From: Stigmatella aurantiaca DW4/3-1
Lineage (GTDB): Bacteria > Myxococcota > Myxococcia > Myxococcales > Myxococcaceae
Reading direction: 5' to 3'
NCBI RefSeq assembly: GCF_000165485.1
Contig: NC_014623.1
Location: forward strand, 3,739,501-3,803,500
Length of the DNA: 64,000 nucleotides
The translations under genes and the position numbers were made by a program. A model generated the notes under the pieces. The model did no database searches, was not told the origin of the DNA, and saw nothing but the letters and a program-made list of their open reading frames with translations. Position 1 is the first letter of the stretch. Every line of letters starts with the position of its first letter. Shown piece by piece: positions 26,595 through 34,496 of this stretch.

Positions 26595-26957
26595 ATGTCC
26601 TCTCAGAGTCAGGCCGAGCAGCACCACCGCATCGACTACATCGAGCTTCCCGCCGGGAACATCGCCGAGGCGAAGCGCTTCTACGGAGACGTCTTTGGTT
26701 GGCGTTTCGAGGACTACGGGCCGGACTACACGAGCTTCCAGGACGGCCGTCTGAATGGAGGGTTCAGCAAGGAACTGCCGGTGGGCAAGGGCGGCCCGCT
26801 CCTCGTTCTTTTCTCTCGGGAGTTGGAGGCAACACATGCCCGGGTGCGCGAGGCGGGAGGCCGCATCGTGAAGGACACGTTCTCCTTCCCCGGAGGGCGG
26901 CGCTTCCACTTCGTGGATCCGAACGGCAATGAGCTCGCGGTGTGGGCCGAGCCCTGA
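26595..26957 (+). CDS. VOC family (glyoxalase-like) protein
   Basis: A 120-residue vicinal-oxygen-chelate protein: HRIDYIELPAGNIAEAKRFY (about 13-32), then FYGDVFGWRFEDYGPDYTSF, and the C-terminal DPNGNELAVW typical of glyoxalase/bleomycin-resistance folds. His13 and Glu115 are candidate metal ligands. TTGGAG lies six bases before ATG 26595. It is short, one betaalphabetabetabeta repeat pair, and follows an AraC regulator. Substrate unknown. Confidence 0.82.
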   Translation: MSSQSQAEQHHRIDYIELPAGNIAEAKRFYGDVFGWRFEDYGPDYTSFQDGRLNGGFSKELPVGKGGPLLVLFSRELEATHARVREAGGRIVKDTFSFPGGRRFHFVDPNGNELAVWAEP

Positions 26958-27021
26958 GGCAGCCCCCCGGGGCGAGGGCTGGCTCACGTCCACGCCCCCG
27001 TCCGCGTGCGACGCACGGCGC

Positions 27022-27717
27022 TCACAGGCGTGAAGCGGACGCGTAGCCCACGAAGAGTTCTCCGGTCAGGCGGGCGCGTCCCGTGGCATCGGCCCGGCGC
27101 AGGTAATCATTGAGGGTGTGCCCTTTCTGGGCGCGCACCGTGGGAAAACGCGGGTTCATCCTCGCGCGTCGCACACCCGGACCTCCGCGGTGCACGAAGG
27201 TGACGGTGCCATCCTTCGCCACCGTTTCGACGACGCCCACGTGCGTGAGCCCATCGTTGCGCACGCCATCGCGGTTCCGGTCGTACGTCTCGCGGAAGAA
27301 GACGAGGTCTCCCGGCTGAGGCGTCTTCCAGTGCAGTGCCCCCCGGGCCCGGGCGCGCCGGTAGATGGCGTTCACGGCGTTCTCGCCCGGCCGCGTGCCG
27401 TGGGACAGCAACTCCACCCCCACGGACTGGTAGGCGAGCCGCGCAAGGCCTGAACAGTCGTTGGGAACGCGGTAGGAAGCCAGGGACACACCGACCAGGC
27501 CCACCGCCCGCCGGGCGACCCTTCTGCCTCGGGCGGGGCGTGTGGAATCGCTCTTCCCCTGGGGAGGAGCACCCTTGGCCACCGTCTTGGCCTTGGAGGC
27601 GCGGCCCGTCGAGGGCGGCGCCGCCAGGGCCGTTGCGCCTCCCAGTACACCTAGCATCCAGGCAAGCAGGAATCCGCGAATCATCCTGCCAAGCAACGGA
27701 CCGCCCCGGGCGGACAT
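27022..27717 (-). CDS. Secreted NlpC/P60-like cysteine peptidase
   Basis: A 231-residue protein with an N-terminal hydrophobic signal (about 13-33), a Lys/Arg/Ala-rich linker (34-70) and an NlpC/P60-type domain: catalytic Cys88 in RVPNDCSGLARLAY, His159 in GLTHVGVVE and His176 in FVHRGG. The family cuts D-Glu-meso-DAP links in peptidoglycan stems. GDLVFF before the His is typical. An internal start at Met12 (27684) is possible. It is transcribed toward the VOC gene and acts in the periplasm or outside. Confidence 0.78.
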   Translation of the reverse strand: MSARGGPLLGRMIRGFLLAWMLGVLGGATALAAPPSTGRASKAKTVAKGAPPQGKSDSTRPARGRRVARRAVGLVGVSLASYRVPNDCSGLARLAYQSVGVELLSHGTRPGENAVNAIYRRARARGALHWKTPQPGDLVFFRETYDRNRDGVRNDGLTHVGVVETVAKDGTVTFVHRGGPGVRRARMNPRFPTVRAQKGHTLNDYLRRADATGRARLTGELFVGYASASRL

Positions 27718-27748
27718 TCAATCTGGCGTTCTTCCCGTCTGCCGCCGG

Positions 27749-28837
27749 TCAGAGCAGGCTGGCGAGCCGGCGCACGCCTTCTTCGATCTGCGCGGGGGTC
27801 ACGGCGCAGAAGGGCAGCCGCAGGAAGCGGTTGCTCGGGACGGCCTTCCCGTCGTGGGGATCGGCGAAGAACGGGGCTCCGGGGGTGAGGATGAGCCCGT
27901 GGTCCTTGGCCCGTCCCATGAGGTTCTCCGTCCGGGCGGCCTCGGGGAGGATGACGCTCACGAAGAAGCCGCCATCGGGGATGAACGCCTGCGCGCCCGG
28001 CAGATGGCTCCGCACCGCATTGGCCATCGCCTCCCAGCGCGGCCGGTAGAGCGCCTTGAGCTGATCGATGTTCGGTTGGAGCCAGCCCCGCCGGATGTAC
28101 TCGGCGACGGCGGCCTGGCTCGGCAGGACCGGGGAGAGCACCGTGTCCTCTTCCAGCTTGGTCACCGCCTTGATGAGATCGGCGGGCGCCAGCATGAACC
28201 CGACGCGCAGACCCGGGCTGAGCAGCTTGCTGAACGAGCTGAGCGTGATGATGCGCGAGGCATCGAACTCCCGCAGCAGGGGGTGCTCCTGGCCCTGGTA
28301 GCGCAGCTTGCGGTAGGGGATGTCCTCGAGCACCCAGAAGCCGTACTGGTTCGCCAGCTCCACCACGCGCTGGCGCTTCTCCCGGGAGAGCGTCGCTCCG
28401 GCCGGATTCTGGAAGTCAGGCACCAGGTACAGGAAGGCCGGCACGTCCCGCTTCAAGGCCGCCTCCAGGTGCTGGACGCTGATGCCGTCGCTCTCCAGCG
28501 GAATGCCCACCACCCGCGCGCCTCGCCGACGGAACGTGGTGATGGCCCGGTCGTAGCTCGGTTGCTCGGTGAAGACCACCGACCCGGGGCGGATGAGGTG
28601 GGCGGAGAGGAGATCCTGCAAGTGCAGTGAGCCGTTGCCGACGAGCACCTCGGCCTCACTCACGCGGTACTCCTTGGCCAGCTCCTGGCGCAGCGGCAGA
28701 TAACCCTGCTGCTGGCCGTACTGGAGGACGACCGCGGTGTCTCCCTCCAGGACCGCCGTGAAGCACTCGGCGAGCTGTCGGGTCGGAAAGGCCTCGGTTG
28801 GAGGCACACCACGGGTAAAAACGATTGCGTCGGTCAT
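27749..28837 (-). CDS. PLP-dependent aminotransferase (class I/II, MocR-like fold)
   Basis: A 362-residue aminotransferase without the regulator domain. Visible motifs are GNGSLHLQDLL (68-78), QPSYDRA (92-98), PDFQNPAG (140-147), EDIPYRKLRY (171-180) and the PLP lysine Lys204 in SSFSKLLSPGLRVGF. This subgroup includes 2-aminoadipate and valine-pyruvate type enzymes. ATG 28837 is preferred to a TTG at 28855. Nearby genes give no pathway hint. Confidence 0.88.
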   Translation of the reverse strand: MTDAIVFTRGVPPTEAFPTRQLAECFTAVLEGDTAVVLQYGQQQGYLPLRQELAKEYRVSEAEVLVGNGSLHLQDLLSAHLIRPGSVVFTEQPSYDRAITTFRRRGARVVGIPLESDGISVQHLEAALKRDVPAFLYLVPDFQNPAGATLSREKRQRVVELANQYGFWVLEDIPYRKLRYQGQEHPLLREFDASRIITLSSFSKLLSPGLRVGFMLAPADLIKAVTKLEEDTVLSPVLPSQAAVAEYIRRGWLQPNIDQLKALYRPRWEAMANAVRSHLPGAQAFIPDGGFFVSVILPEAARTENLMGRAKDHGLILTPGAPFFADPHDGKAVPSNRFLRLPFCAVTPAQIEEGVRRLASLL

Positions 28838-28993
28838 GAGTGCGTTCGTCTTCAAGGGCGCGGACGAAGGCCCGCGTCAAAGCCTCCCAGTGTACCGGCC
28901 ACCCTCAGACCCGTCGAGCCCTCGGTTGCCAGGGTGCGTCATCTCTCGTCCCTTGGCCGAGGGCCAGCTCTTTCTTGGAATTCAAACTTTCGT

Positions 28994-30211
28994 TCAGAGG
29001 GTGGGCACACTCTGCGCGAAGCCTTCGTTGATGAGCCTGTCGCGCAGCGAGTTGGAGATCAGCTGGCCCTGGGTCTGCCCGTGGACGTCCTGGTAGGCGA
29101 CGTCGATCTTGTCGTACTTCCGCTTCGAGCCGGGGGCGGTCGAGGAGGGGGTATAGGACTCCGCCGGGACGCTGGGATCGTACCCGCGGCCCGGGCCGAG
29201 GTTCTGGTTGAGCTTGGAGTTGACGCTGCCGGCGTAGCGGTAGCTGCCGATCAGCCCCAGGCGGCTGTCGGCCTGGTTCATGTCCAACCGCGACTGGTGC
29301 GTGCTGGCGTCCTTGCCAGGGTTGTAGAGGTTCTGGCCCTGGGTGCTGTTCAGCAGGTGATTGGAGTCCCGGTGGAAGGCGCTCGCGGGATGGGACGCGT
29401 CGTGATCGACGCGCGAGGTGATCCGGTTCCCACTGGGGTCCGCATCCTTGTAGTTCTGGCGGGAGCCGTAGGTCAGGCTGTGGGACTTGTGGGCCCGGTC
29501 ATCCGGGATGGCCACCGTCACGCCCTCCTTGTAGGCGTCGGTCTTGGTGTCCGCGGGCTGCCCCGGCAGCCGGTTGCGCTTGTTGAGGGACTCTCCCGAG
29601 GGGACGTGATCCCGGTTGGTGTTCCAGTCCGCCTTGGTTCCCGACACGTGCTTCAGCTCCGAGTTGGGATCGTTGGGGTTCACCCGGACATTCTTCTCGT
29701 AGGGGCCCACATCGCCCGGGCGCACGGGAACGCTGGTGCTGTTGCGGTCCTCGCGCGAGCGGTCCAGCAGCTTGCCCTCGGCCATGGACTGCTTGAGGGC
29801 CGCGTTCTGCTGAGCGCTGAGGGGCGCGCCCTTGTTGCCGGGCTGGGTCTTGTCGAACTCGAAGAACTGCCCGGACTGCTTGTCGTAGGCATAGTTCTTC
29901 CCGGTGGCCGGATCCCATGCCTTGTTGCTGCCCGTGCGCTTGCCGCCGTTCTTCAGGGTCACGAACTTGTCCGCATCCATCTCGAAGTAGTCGTTCTTGT
30001 GCTGGAGGCGCGTGTTCGGCGTGTCGTGGGTCCGCTGATGGAACTTCTGGCGCTCGTCCAGCCGCACCTGGACCCGGGGAGGGGGGGTGTTCGTGGGGAC
30101 GCTGGCCCCGTCGGAGGAGGTGCGCTGCCGCTTGGGCGCGGGCCCCTGCGTCGAGGACGAAGGGGACGAGAAGGAAGAAGGCTTGCTGGAGATGCCTTTG
30201 AAGCGGCCCAT
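28994..30211 (-). CDS. Basic hydrophilic protein, possible exported effector
   Basis: A 405-residue protein starting at ATG 30211 (GGGAG upstream). Residues 1-50 are Ser/Pro-rich and disordered with a KRQR motif. The middle has WDPATGKNYAYDKQSGQFFE, resembling wrapped surface-protein motifs. Residues ~235-275 contain GVTVAIPDDRAHKSHSLTYG, a His-rich segment similar in style to bacterial polymorphic-toxin nuclease domains. There is no signal peptide, no membrane segment and no Cys. I do not recognise a family; toxin activity is inference only, and no immunity gene is obvious next to it. Confidence 0.55.
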   Translation of the reverse strand: MGRFKGISSKPSSFSSPSSSTQGPAPKRQRTSSDGASVPTNTPPPRVQVRLDERQKFHQRTHDTPNTRLQHKNDYFEMDADKFVTLKNGGKRTGSNKAWDPATGKNYAYDKQSGQFFEFDKTQPGNKGAPLSAQQNAALKQSMAEGKLLDRSREDRNSTSVPVRPGDVGPYEKNVRVNPNDPNSELKHVSGTKADWNTNRDHVPSGESLNKRNRLPGQPADTKTDAYKEGVTVAIPDDRAHKSHSLTYGSRQNYKDADPSGNRITSRVDHDASHPASAFHRDSNHLLNSTQGQNLYNPGKDASTHQSRLDMNQADSRLGLIGSYRYAGSVNSKLNQNLGPGRGYDPSVPAESYTPSSTAPGSKRKYDKIDVAYQDVHGQTQGQLISNSLRDRLINEGFAQSVPTL

Positions 30212-30347
30212 GGTCGTGCTCCCGTCAGGTGAAGAGGGTTTCAGTCCGTGCCAGCGCTCAGTGCACCCGCCGTACCAGGCCCAAAGGCGGGGGGCGCGTG
30301 GGCGAACCCCTTGTGATGCCGGGCGTTTGGGCAAGGCCTTCCCAGGC

Positions 30348-30394
30348 CGGGGTGGTGACAGGCGTTCTCGCTGATGAGGGGGGTCACCACCCCG
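30348..30394. promoter_or_regulatory. 12-bp perfect inverted repeat upstream of DUF3817 gene
   Basis: CGGGGTGGTGAC (30348-30359) and GTCACCACCCCG (30383-30394) are exact inverted copies with a 23-base spacer. They lie in the 227-base gap between two divergent genes, 45 bases before the DUF3817 start. It could be a strong mRNA hairpin in the leader of the rightward transcript or a paired operator. Confidence 0.45.
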
Positions 30395-30438
30395 AGGCCG
30401 TGGACCTGGGCGCCCGGGGATGAGACACAGGAGACGCC

Positions 30439-30747
30439 ATGCTGATGACCCCTCTTGGACGTTTCCGCGCCGTGGCCCTGGCCGAGGGCCTTTCCTTCAT
30501 CGTGCTGCTCTTCATCGCGATGCCCCTGAAGTACTTCGCGGACATGCCCCTGGCCGTGAGGTACACGGGCTTGGTGCACGGCTTGCTCTTCGTGGTGTAC
30601 CTCCTGGTGCTTCTGGAGGCGGGCATCACCTACCGGTGGCCGATCTTCCGGTGGGTGGGAGCGTTTGGCGCGTCACTGGTCCCCTTCGGGGTCTTCGTGC
30701 TCGATGCGCGGCTGCGCCGCGAGGCACCTTCCGCGCGAGGCTCCTGA
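30439..30747 (+). CDS. DUF3817 small membrane protein
   Basis: A 102-residue protein with three transmembrane helices (about 12-32, 40-62, 70-90). The family signature is visible in RAVALAEGLSFIVLLFIAMP and YTGLVHGLLFVVYL. DUF3817 occurs alone or fused to transporters; function unknown. ACAGGAGACGCC precedes the start, giving a good ribosome binding site. Confidence 0.85.
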   Translation: MLMTPLGRFRAVALAEGLSFIVLLFIAMPLKYFADMPLAVRYTGLVHGLLFVVYLLVLLEAGITYRWPIFRWVGAFGASLVPFGVFVLDARLRREAPSARGS

Positions 30748-30757
30748 GCTCCCGGGT

Positions 30758-31387
30758 TCAGGCAACGGCCGCGATGGCCGCCTCCATCTCGGACACGAAG
30801 AGGTCCGCCAGCAGGCGGACCCGCGGAATGTCGAGCGCGGATTTGGCACACACCAGGTGGTACGTGAGGCGTTTGTAAGGGCCGAGTTCGACCGGCAACG
30901 GGACGAGCTGTGACGGGCCCGCGAAGGCGTGACGCATGACGGGCATGGGGAGGGCTCCCATGCCTGCCTCCGCCGCGGCGGCCAGCACGAGATAGTTGTC
31001 GGATGTGAATACTGGGGTGAAGCCGGGGATGAGCTGTTCGAGCTGCGGATTCGGTGGCAGGGTGTCCATGGGCGGCGCGAAGGCGAGCCAGGGGATGCCG
31101 GCCAGACGGGGCTTGCGCGGCAGCCTCGCGGCGAGCGTCTTCGAGGCAAAGGCGGCGCTCTCGATGCTGAAGGATTTCACCACCGTCAGTCCCTCTTGAG
31201 CCGGCTTCTTGTGGCGCAGCCCGTCCACGCCACGCCGGAAGAGCGCCATTCCCAGCGTGTACTCCAGGGCGGCCAGGCGGCGGCTCACGGTGGGTTGACC
31301 GATGCGCAGCTTGCGCGCCGCGCTGCTCAGGCTGCCTGTCTCCGCCACGGCGAGGAAGAGCCGCACATCCTCCCAAGGGATATCCAT
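30758..31387 (-). CDS. LysR family regulator, internally shortened
   Basis: A 209-residue LysR-type protein. Residues 1-60 are an intact winged HTH (VRLFLAVAETGSLSSAARKL, then GQPTVSRRLAALEYTLGMAL). The effector-binding domain is about 90 residues short: after GLRHKKPAQEGLTVVKSF the sequence jumps to RLAGIPWLAFAPP, the second subdomain, and continues normally to the end. Full-length relatives are ~300 residues. An in-frame deletion is likely, leaving a DNA-binding protein with crippled ligand sensing. Start at 31387 lies inside a palindrome. Confidence 0.72.
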   Translation of the reverse strand: MDIPWEDVRLFLAVAETGSLSSAARKLRIGQPTVSRRLAALEYTLGMALFRRGVDGLRHKKPAQEGLTVVKSFSIESAAFASKTLAARLPRKPRLAGIPWLAFAPPMDTLPPNPQLEQLIPGFTPVFTSDNYLVLAAAAEAGMGALPMPVMRHAFAGPSQLVPLPVELGPYKRLTYHLVCAKSALDIPRVRLLADLFVSEMEAAIAAVA

Positions 31388-31396
31388 GAATGGATA
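31381..31396. promoter_or_regulatory. Palindrome over the LysR gene start
   Basis: TATCCAT (31381-31387) and ATGGATA (31390-31396) are perfect inverted copies separated by two bases, overlapping the start codon of the LysR gene. Position and symmetry fit an autoregulatory operator, or a structure masking the start. Confidence 0.35.
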
Positions 31397-31419
31397 GCAC
31401 CATGGCGAAGCAACGCATT

Positions 31420-32010
31420 TCAATCCAAGTGAAGATGGGCAGGGGGTTCTCGCGAGGCGCCATCTGGTCTCGCCGCGTTGCCGTTGCTTGAAAGTTGAGT
31501 CACCAGGCACGCACTCCGTGCCTGGCCCTGCGTGCTCCCACCGTGGGAGGGAAGGGCGCGCCAGGCTCGACGTTCCCACATCGCGCCGCCCAGCAGTACC
31601 GCGACTCCTCCCCAACTCATCACGGCGTTTTCATCGAGAGCGTGCCCCAGGATGAGCAGGGCACAGCCCACGACCGTGGCCGCGAAGGGTCCTCCTCGCC
31701 GGAGCCGCCATGCCTTCCAACCGCCCATACCGATCGATATCGCTACCGCCACAACCAGGATGCCTTGGTGGGCGGATTCCGTGAGCAAGAAGCCCACGCC
31801 CAGGAAAGACAGAACCTTGGCGTACGTCGACAGGCACGCGGGGCACACGGCACAGGCCAGCAAGGGCACCAGGACTGCCCAGCGGCCTCCACGCTCCTCC
31901 AAAGGAGAGCAGGAGGAGGCTCGGCGATGATGGGCGCAGTCACACACGTCCTTCTGTGCGGAGGGCGCCTCAGGGGGAGGGGAAACAAGGGAAGGGAAGG
32001 GTGGGTTCAT
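31420..32010 (-). CDS. MerC domain membrane protein
   Basis: A 196-residue protein. After a Cys/His-rich N-terminal part (DVCDCAHHRRASSC), four transmembrane helices follow (about 47-65, 68-90, 100-118, 120-140). The metal-binding motif CAVCPAC in the first helix region matches MerC mercury-transport proteins. The last ~50 residues are polar and not conserved. In non-mer contexts MerC proteins are thought to move or buffer soft metals. No merR/merA neighbours are seen; the shortened LysR gene follows in the same direction. Confidence 0.7.
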   Translation of the reverse strand: MNPPFPSLVSPPPEAPSAQKDVCDCAHHRRASSCSPLEERGGRWAVLVPLLACAVCPACLSTYAKVLSFLGVGFLLTESAHQGILVVAVAISIGMGGWKAWRLRRGGPFAATVVGCALLILGHALDENAVMSWGGVAVLLGGAMWERRAWRALPSHGGSTQGQARSACLVTQLSSNGNAARPDGASREPPAHLHLD

Positions 32011-32065
32011 CGAGCTGGGTCAACGGAGGAGCGGCACTGCGAATTTCCATTAAGATGCATATGCT

Positions 32066-32096
32066 ATCCAGTTGCAATAATATAGCGCATCCAGTT
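32066..32096. promoter_or_regulatory. AT-rich region with direct repeats before MerC gene
   Basis: ATCCAGTT occurs at 32066-32073 and again at 32089-32096, 23 bases apart, in an unusually AT-rich stretch (32040-32100) that also holds GCATATGC (32057-32064 region). It lies upstream of the leftward MerC gene. The arrangement suggests a promoter with a regulator bound on one DNA face. Confidence 0.35.
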
Positions 32097-32157
32097 ATGC
32101 TCCAAGCAAGGGCGCTCCTGCTGGCTCTTGGCCTGCGATGGCTGGGCAATCCCCGGC

Positions 32158-33411
32158 TCACCTGAGTGGAAGAAGGCGCCGGTAGGTGAACTGACGCCAG
32201 AGCCACTCGGCTGGGCCATAGGTAAAGTACCGCAGCCACCCAGCGCTGAAGAGCGCTTGAAGGCTCAGGATGAGGAGGGCGAGCGGCAGCATCCACACCG
32301 CTCCCATCCGGCCCATGAGGTTCAGGCCGTAACCATAGAAGAGCAGCAGCCCCACCCCGGATTGGACAAGGTAGTTTGTTAAGGCCATGCGTCCCAGGGG
32401 AACGAACGGGGAGAGCCAGCGCCTGCCTCGCGCCGTGCCCCACAGCAGTGCGAGGCCCGCCGCATACGCTGCCGCGAGTGGAGCCACTCCTACCGCATAG
32501 GCGGCCGTTTGCAGCAATCCGGCGGGTGTGAGCAGGACGGCGGAGCCAAGCCGTGCCTCGAGCCACGCGTTCAAGGCGCTTCCCGCCAGCCCCAGCCCCA
32601 GCCCGCCCTTGAGCACTCGGATCAGGAGCATCCTGTGCGCGAGGGGATCCGGAAGCAGGCGCCGTCCCACCCAGATGCCCAGCAAGAACATCGCGAGCAC
32701 CTTGGCCTGGCGGCCTGTCTGCAAGTACCGGCCGGGGCGTTGAATGGCATTGGCGAGATTGCCCAGGAAGACCTGCCAAGCTTCGTCCGAGGACCGGAGA
32801 CTGAACAGCGTGGCGTGGGGGCCGCCGGCCGCGTTCTGGATGGCCCGGGAGAGCGCGTTGAAGGGAGGGGCGGGATCCAATGCCCCGTGCGTGGCCATCA
32901 ACACCAGGTGGGTGAGTAGGGGAACCCAGAGCAGCCCCACCGCCCAGAGCAGCAGCGCCCGGTTTTCCATCCCGCGGAACAGGATGAGCACCATGCCCAT
33001 CAGTGCGTAGAGCGTGAGGATGTCGCCGTGCCACACCCCCAGCAGATGGATGAGACCGATTCCCAGCAGCCCCACCATCCTCCGGAGAAACAACGGTCCG
33101 AACGTCCCCCCGCGCTGCTCCGCCCGGCCAAGCATCAGGGAGAACCCCACGCCAAAGAGCAGCGAGAAGAGCGAGTAGAACTTCCCCTCCACGAGGAAGT
33201 TCATGGCGAACACCGCCCATGCATCGGCGGGGGCCGTGGGCAGTGCCGCCAGTTGCTCCCGGCTCATGACGTAGTAGCCCGAGAAGCTGACCAGGTTTGC
33301 GAAGAGGATGCCGAGCAGGGCGAACCCGCGCATCGCATCCAACAGCTCGATGCGCTCATTCAACCTGGATGGAGACAGAACCCCCTGGGCTTCTCGAGCG
33401 GAGGATGGCAC
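32158..33411 (-). CDS. DUF418 family membrane protein
   Basis: A 417-residue protein with about ten transmembrane helices. DUF418 hallmarks: RIELLDAMRGFALLGILFAN (about 20-39), KFYSLFSLLFGVGFSLML, and the C-terminal domain PLGRMALTNYLVQSGVG followed by GPAEWLWRQFTY near the end. Related to acyltransferase-like membrane proteins of unknown substrate. The GTG start at 33411 has no ribosome binding site but coincides with the expected +1 of a promoter just upstream. Confidence 0.85.
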   Translation of the reverse strand: MPSSAREAQGVLSPSRLNERIELLDAMRGFALLGILFANLVSFSGYYVMSREQLAALPTAPADAWAVFAMNFLVEGKFYSLFSLLFGVGFSLMLGRAEQRGGTFGPLFLRRMVGLLGIGLIHLLGVWHGDILTLYALMGMVLILFRGMENRALLLWAVGLLWVPLLTHLVLMATHGALDPAPPFNALSRAIQNAAGGPHATLFSLRSSDEAWQVFLGNLANAIQRPGRYLQTGRQAKVLAMFLLGIWVGRRLLPDPLAHRMLLIRVLKGGLGLGLAGSALNAWLEARLGSAVLLTPAGLLQTAAYAVGVAPLAAAYAAGLALLWGTARGRRWLSPFVPLGRMALTNYLVQSGVGLLLFYGYGLNLMGRMGAVWMLPLALLILSLQALFSAGWLRYFTYGPAEWLWRQFTYRRLLPLR

Positions 33412-33417
33412 CGGGCT

Positions 33418-33446
33418 GATGTAACTCTATTGCATTTACCTGTCAA
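33418..33446 (-). promoter_or_regulatory. Sigma70-like promoter for DUF418 gene
   Basis: On the minus strand a perfect -35 box TTGACA (33446-33441) is followed after 17 bases by TACATC (33423-33418), a moderate -10. Transcription would begin about seven bases further on, at or near the GTG start 33411, implying a leaderless mRNA. Confidence 0.45.
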
Positions 33447-33455
33447 ACGAGGGGC

Positions 33456-34496
33456 TCAGGTTTCACGGGCCTCCTGCTCCAGGGGTGTGTCGGGGCCAAG
33501 ATGAAGGGCCTCGCGGACGTTGAGTTCGAGGGCCAGGGGCACCTTCGCCAGCCGGTGGGGCTCCCGCGTGAGACGGTGGGCCAGGCGGGCCACCGTGTCC
33601 AGCGGATCCCTGGGCAGCTCCGTCCATTGCCATCCCATGAGGGAGAGCATGGCCATCAACTCGCGGCGCAACAGCCCCTCCTGGGCCAGCAGCAGCGAGC
33701 CTCCCATCCCCACGTGGACAGCCCCGGTCAGGTGGCACCGGGAGGCCACGGCGGTGATGCCGGCCGCCAGCTCCCGGGCCGCCTCGGCCAGCAGCGTCCC
33801 GGCCACGGTGTCCCCGCGAGCCGCCTCGGCGAGCACCGCCGGGGCGAAGCTGGCCGCCGTGAGCTTCGGAGCGCCCGTGGCATGCACCCGCGTGCACAGA
33901 GCCTCGGCGCTGCCGTCCTCGCCCGTCTCCTCGCCCGCCCAGGCTGTGGCCGCTTCGGCCAGGCTCGTCACGGGACCCCGGCCATCGCGCATCCGCACCA
34001 CGGCGGCGAGCCCCCGGCGTCCGAGGTCGAAGCCTCCGCCCTCATCGCTGAGCAGGTACTCCATGCCGGAGGCCCGGGCCCAGCGCCCATCGGCCGCCAT
34101 GGCGGCGTAGCCCGTTCCCGTGCCGCAGATCGCGACCACATCACACGCTCCGGCCGCGACCGGGGGAACGATGTCGTTCATCAGCCACAGCCGCTCGGCC
34201 TGGAGGGGCATCAGCCCGCGCCCCGCCAGCGCCCGCAGGGCGGCCCCCGTCTCCTGGAGGGCCTGGCGTGTCCCGGCATTCGACAGGGCCAGACACGCGG
34301 TGCCCACTTGGTGGAACTCCGGCGGCCGGTTCCGCCACAGCCGATCGAGGAGCCCGGCCAGGACGTCCATGCCCCGGCCCCCCGTGGTCTGCTCGTTACA
34401 ACTCGGCCCTTCGAGCCGGGAGAGGAGGCGGCCCTCGATGGCGAGGCCCAGGCGGGTGGTGGAACCGCCTCCGTCGACGACGAGATCGCACTTCAT
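33456..34496 (-). CDS. BadF/BadG-type kinase (candidate cyclitol or aminosugar kinase)
   Basis: A 346-residue ASKHA-fold ATPase of the BadF/BadG/BcrA family, which includes N-acetylglucosamine kinase. Phosphate-1 motif LVVDGGGSTTRLGL (5-18), Asp108 (MNDIVPP), phosphate-2 CGTGTGYA (124-131) and DEGGGFDLGRRGL (151-163) are intact. Last gene of the pseudo-aminosugar operon; its ATG overlaps the MFS stop (ATGA). In validamycin biosynthesis a cyclitol kinase (ValC, a different, ROK-type family) phosphorylates the cyclitol; I infer that this enzyme takes that step here, or protects the host by phosphorylating the product. Confidence 0.82.
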   Translation of the reverse strand: MKCDLVVDGGGSTTRLGLAIEGRLLSRLEGPSCNEQTTGGRGMDVLAGLLDRLWRNRPPEFHQVGTACLALSNAGTRQALQETGAALRALAGRGLMPLQAERLWLMNDIVPPVAAGACDVVAICGTGTGYAAMAADGRWARASGMEYLLSDEGGGFDLGRRGLAAVVRMRDGRGPVTSLAEAATAWAGEETGEDGSAEALCTRVHATGAPKLTAASFAPAVLAEAARGDTVAGTLLAEAARELAAGITAVASRCHLTGAVHVGMGGSLLLAQEGLLRRELMAMLSLMGWQWTELPRDPLDTVARLAHRLTREPHRLAKVPLALELNVREALHLGPDTPLEQEARET

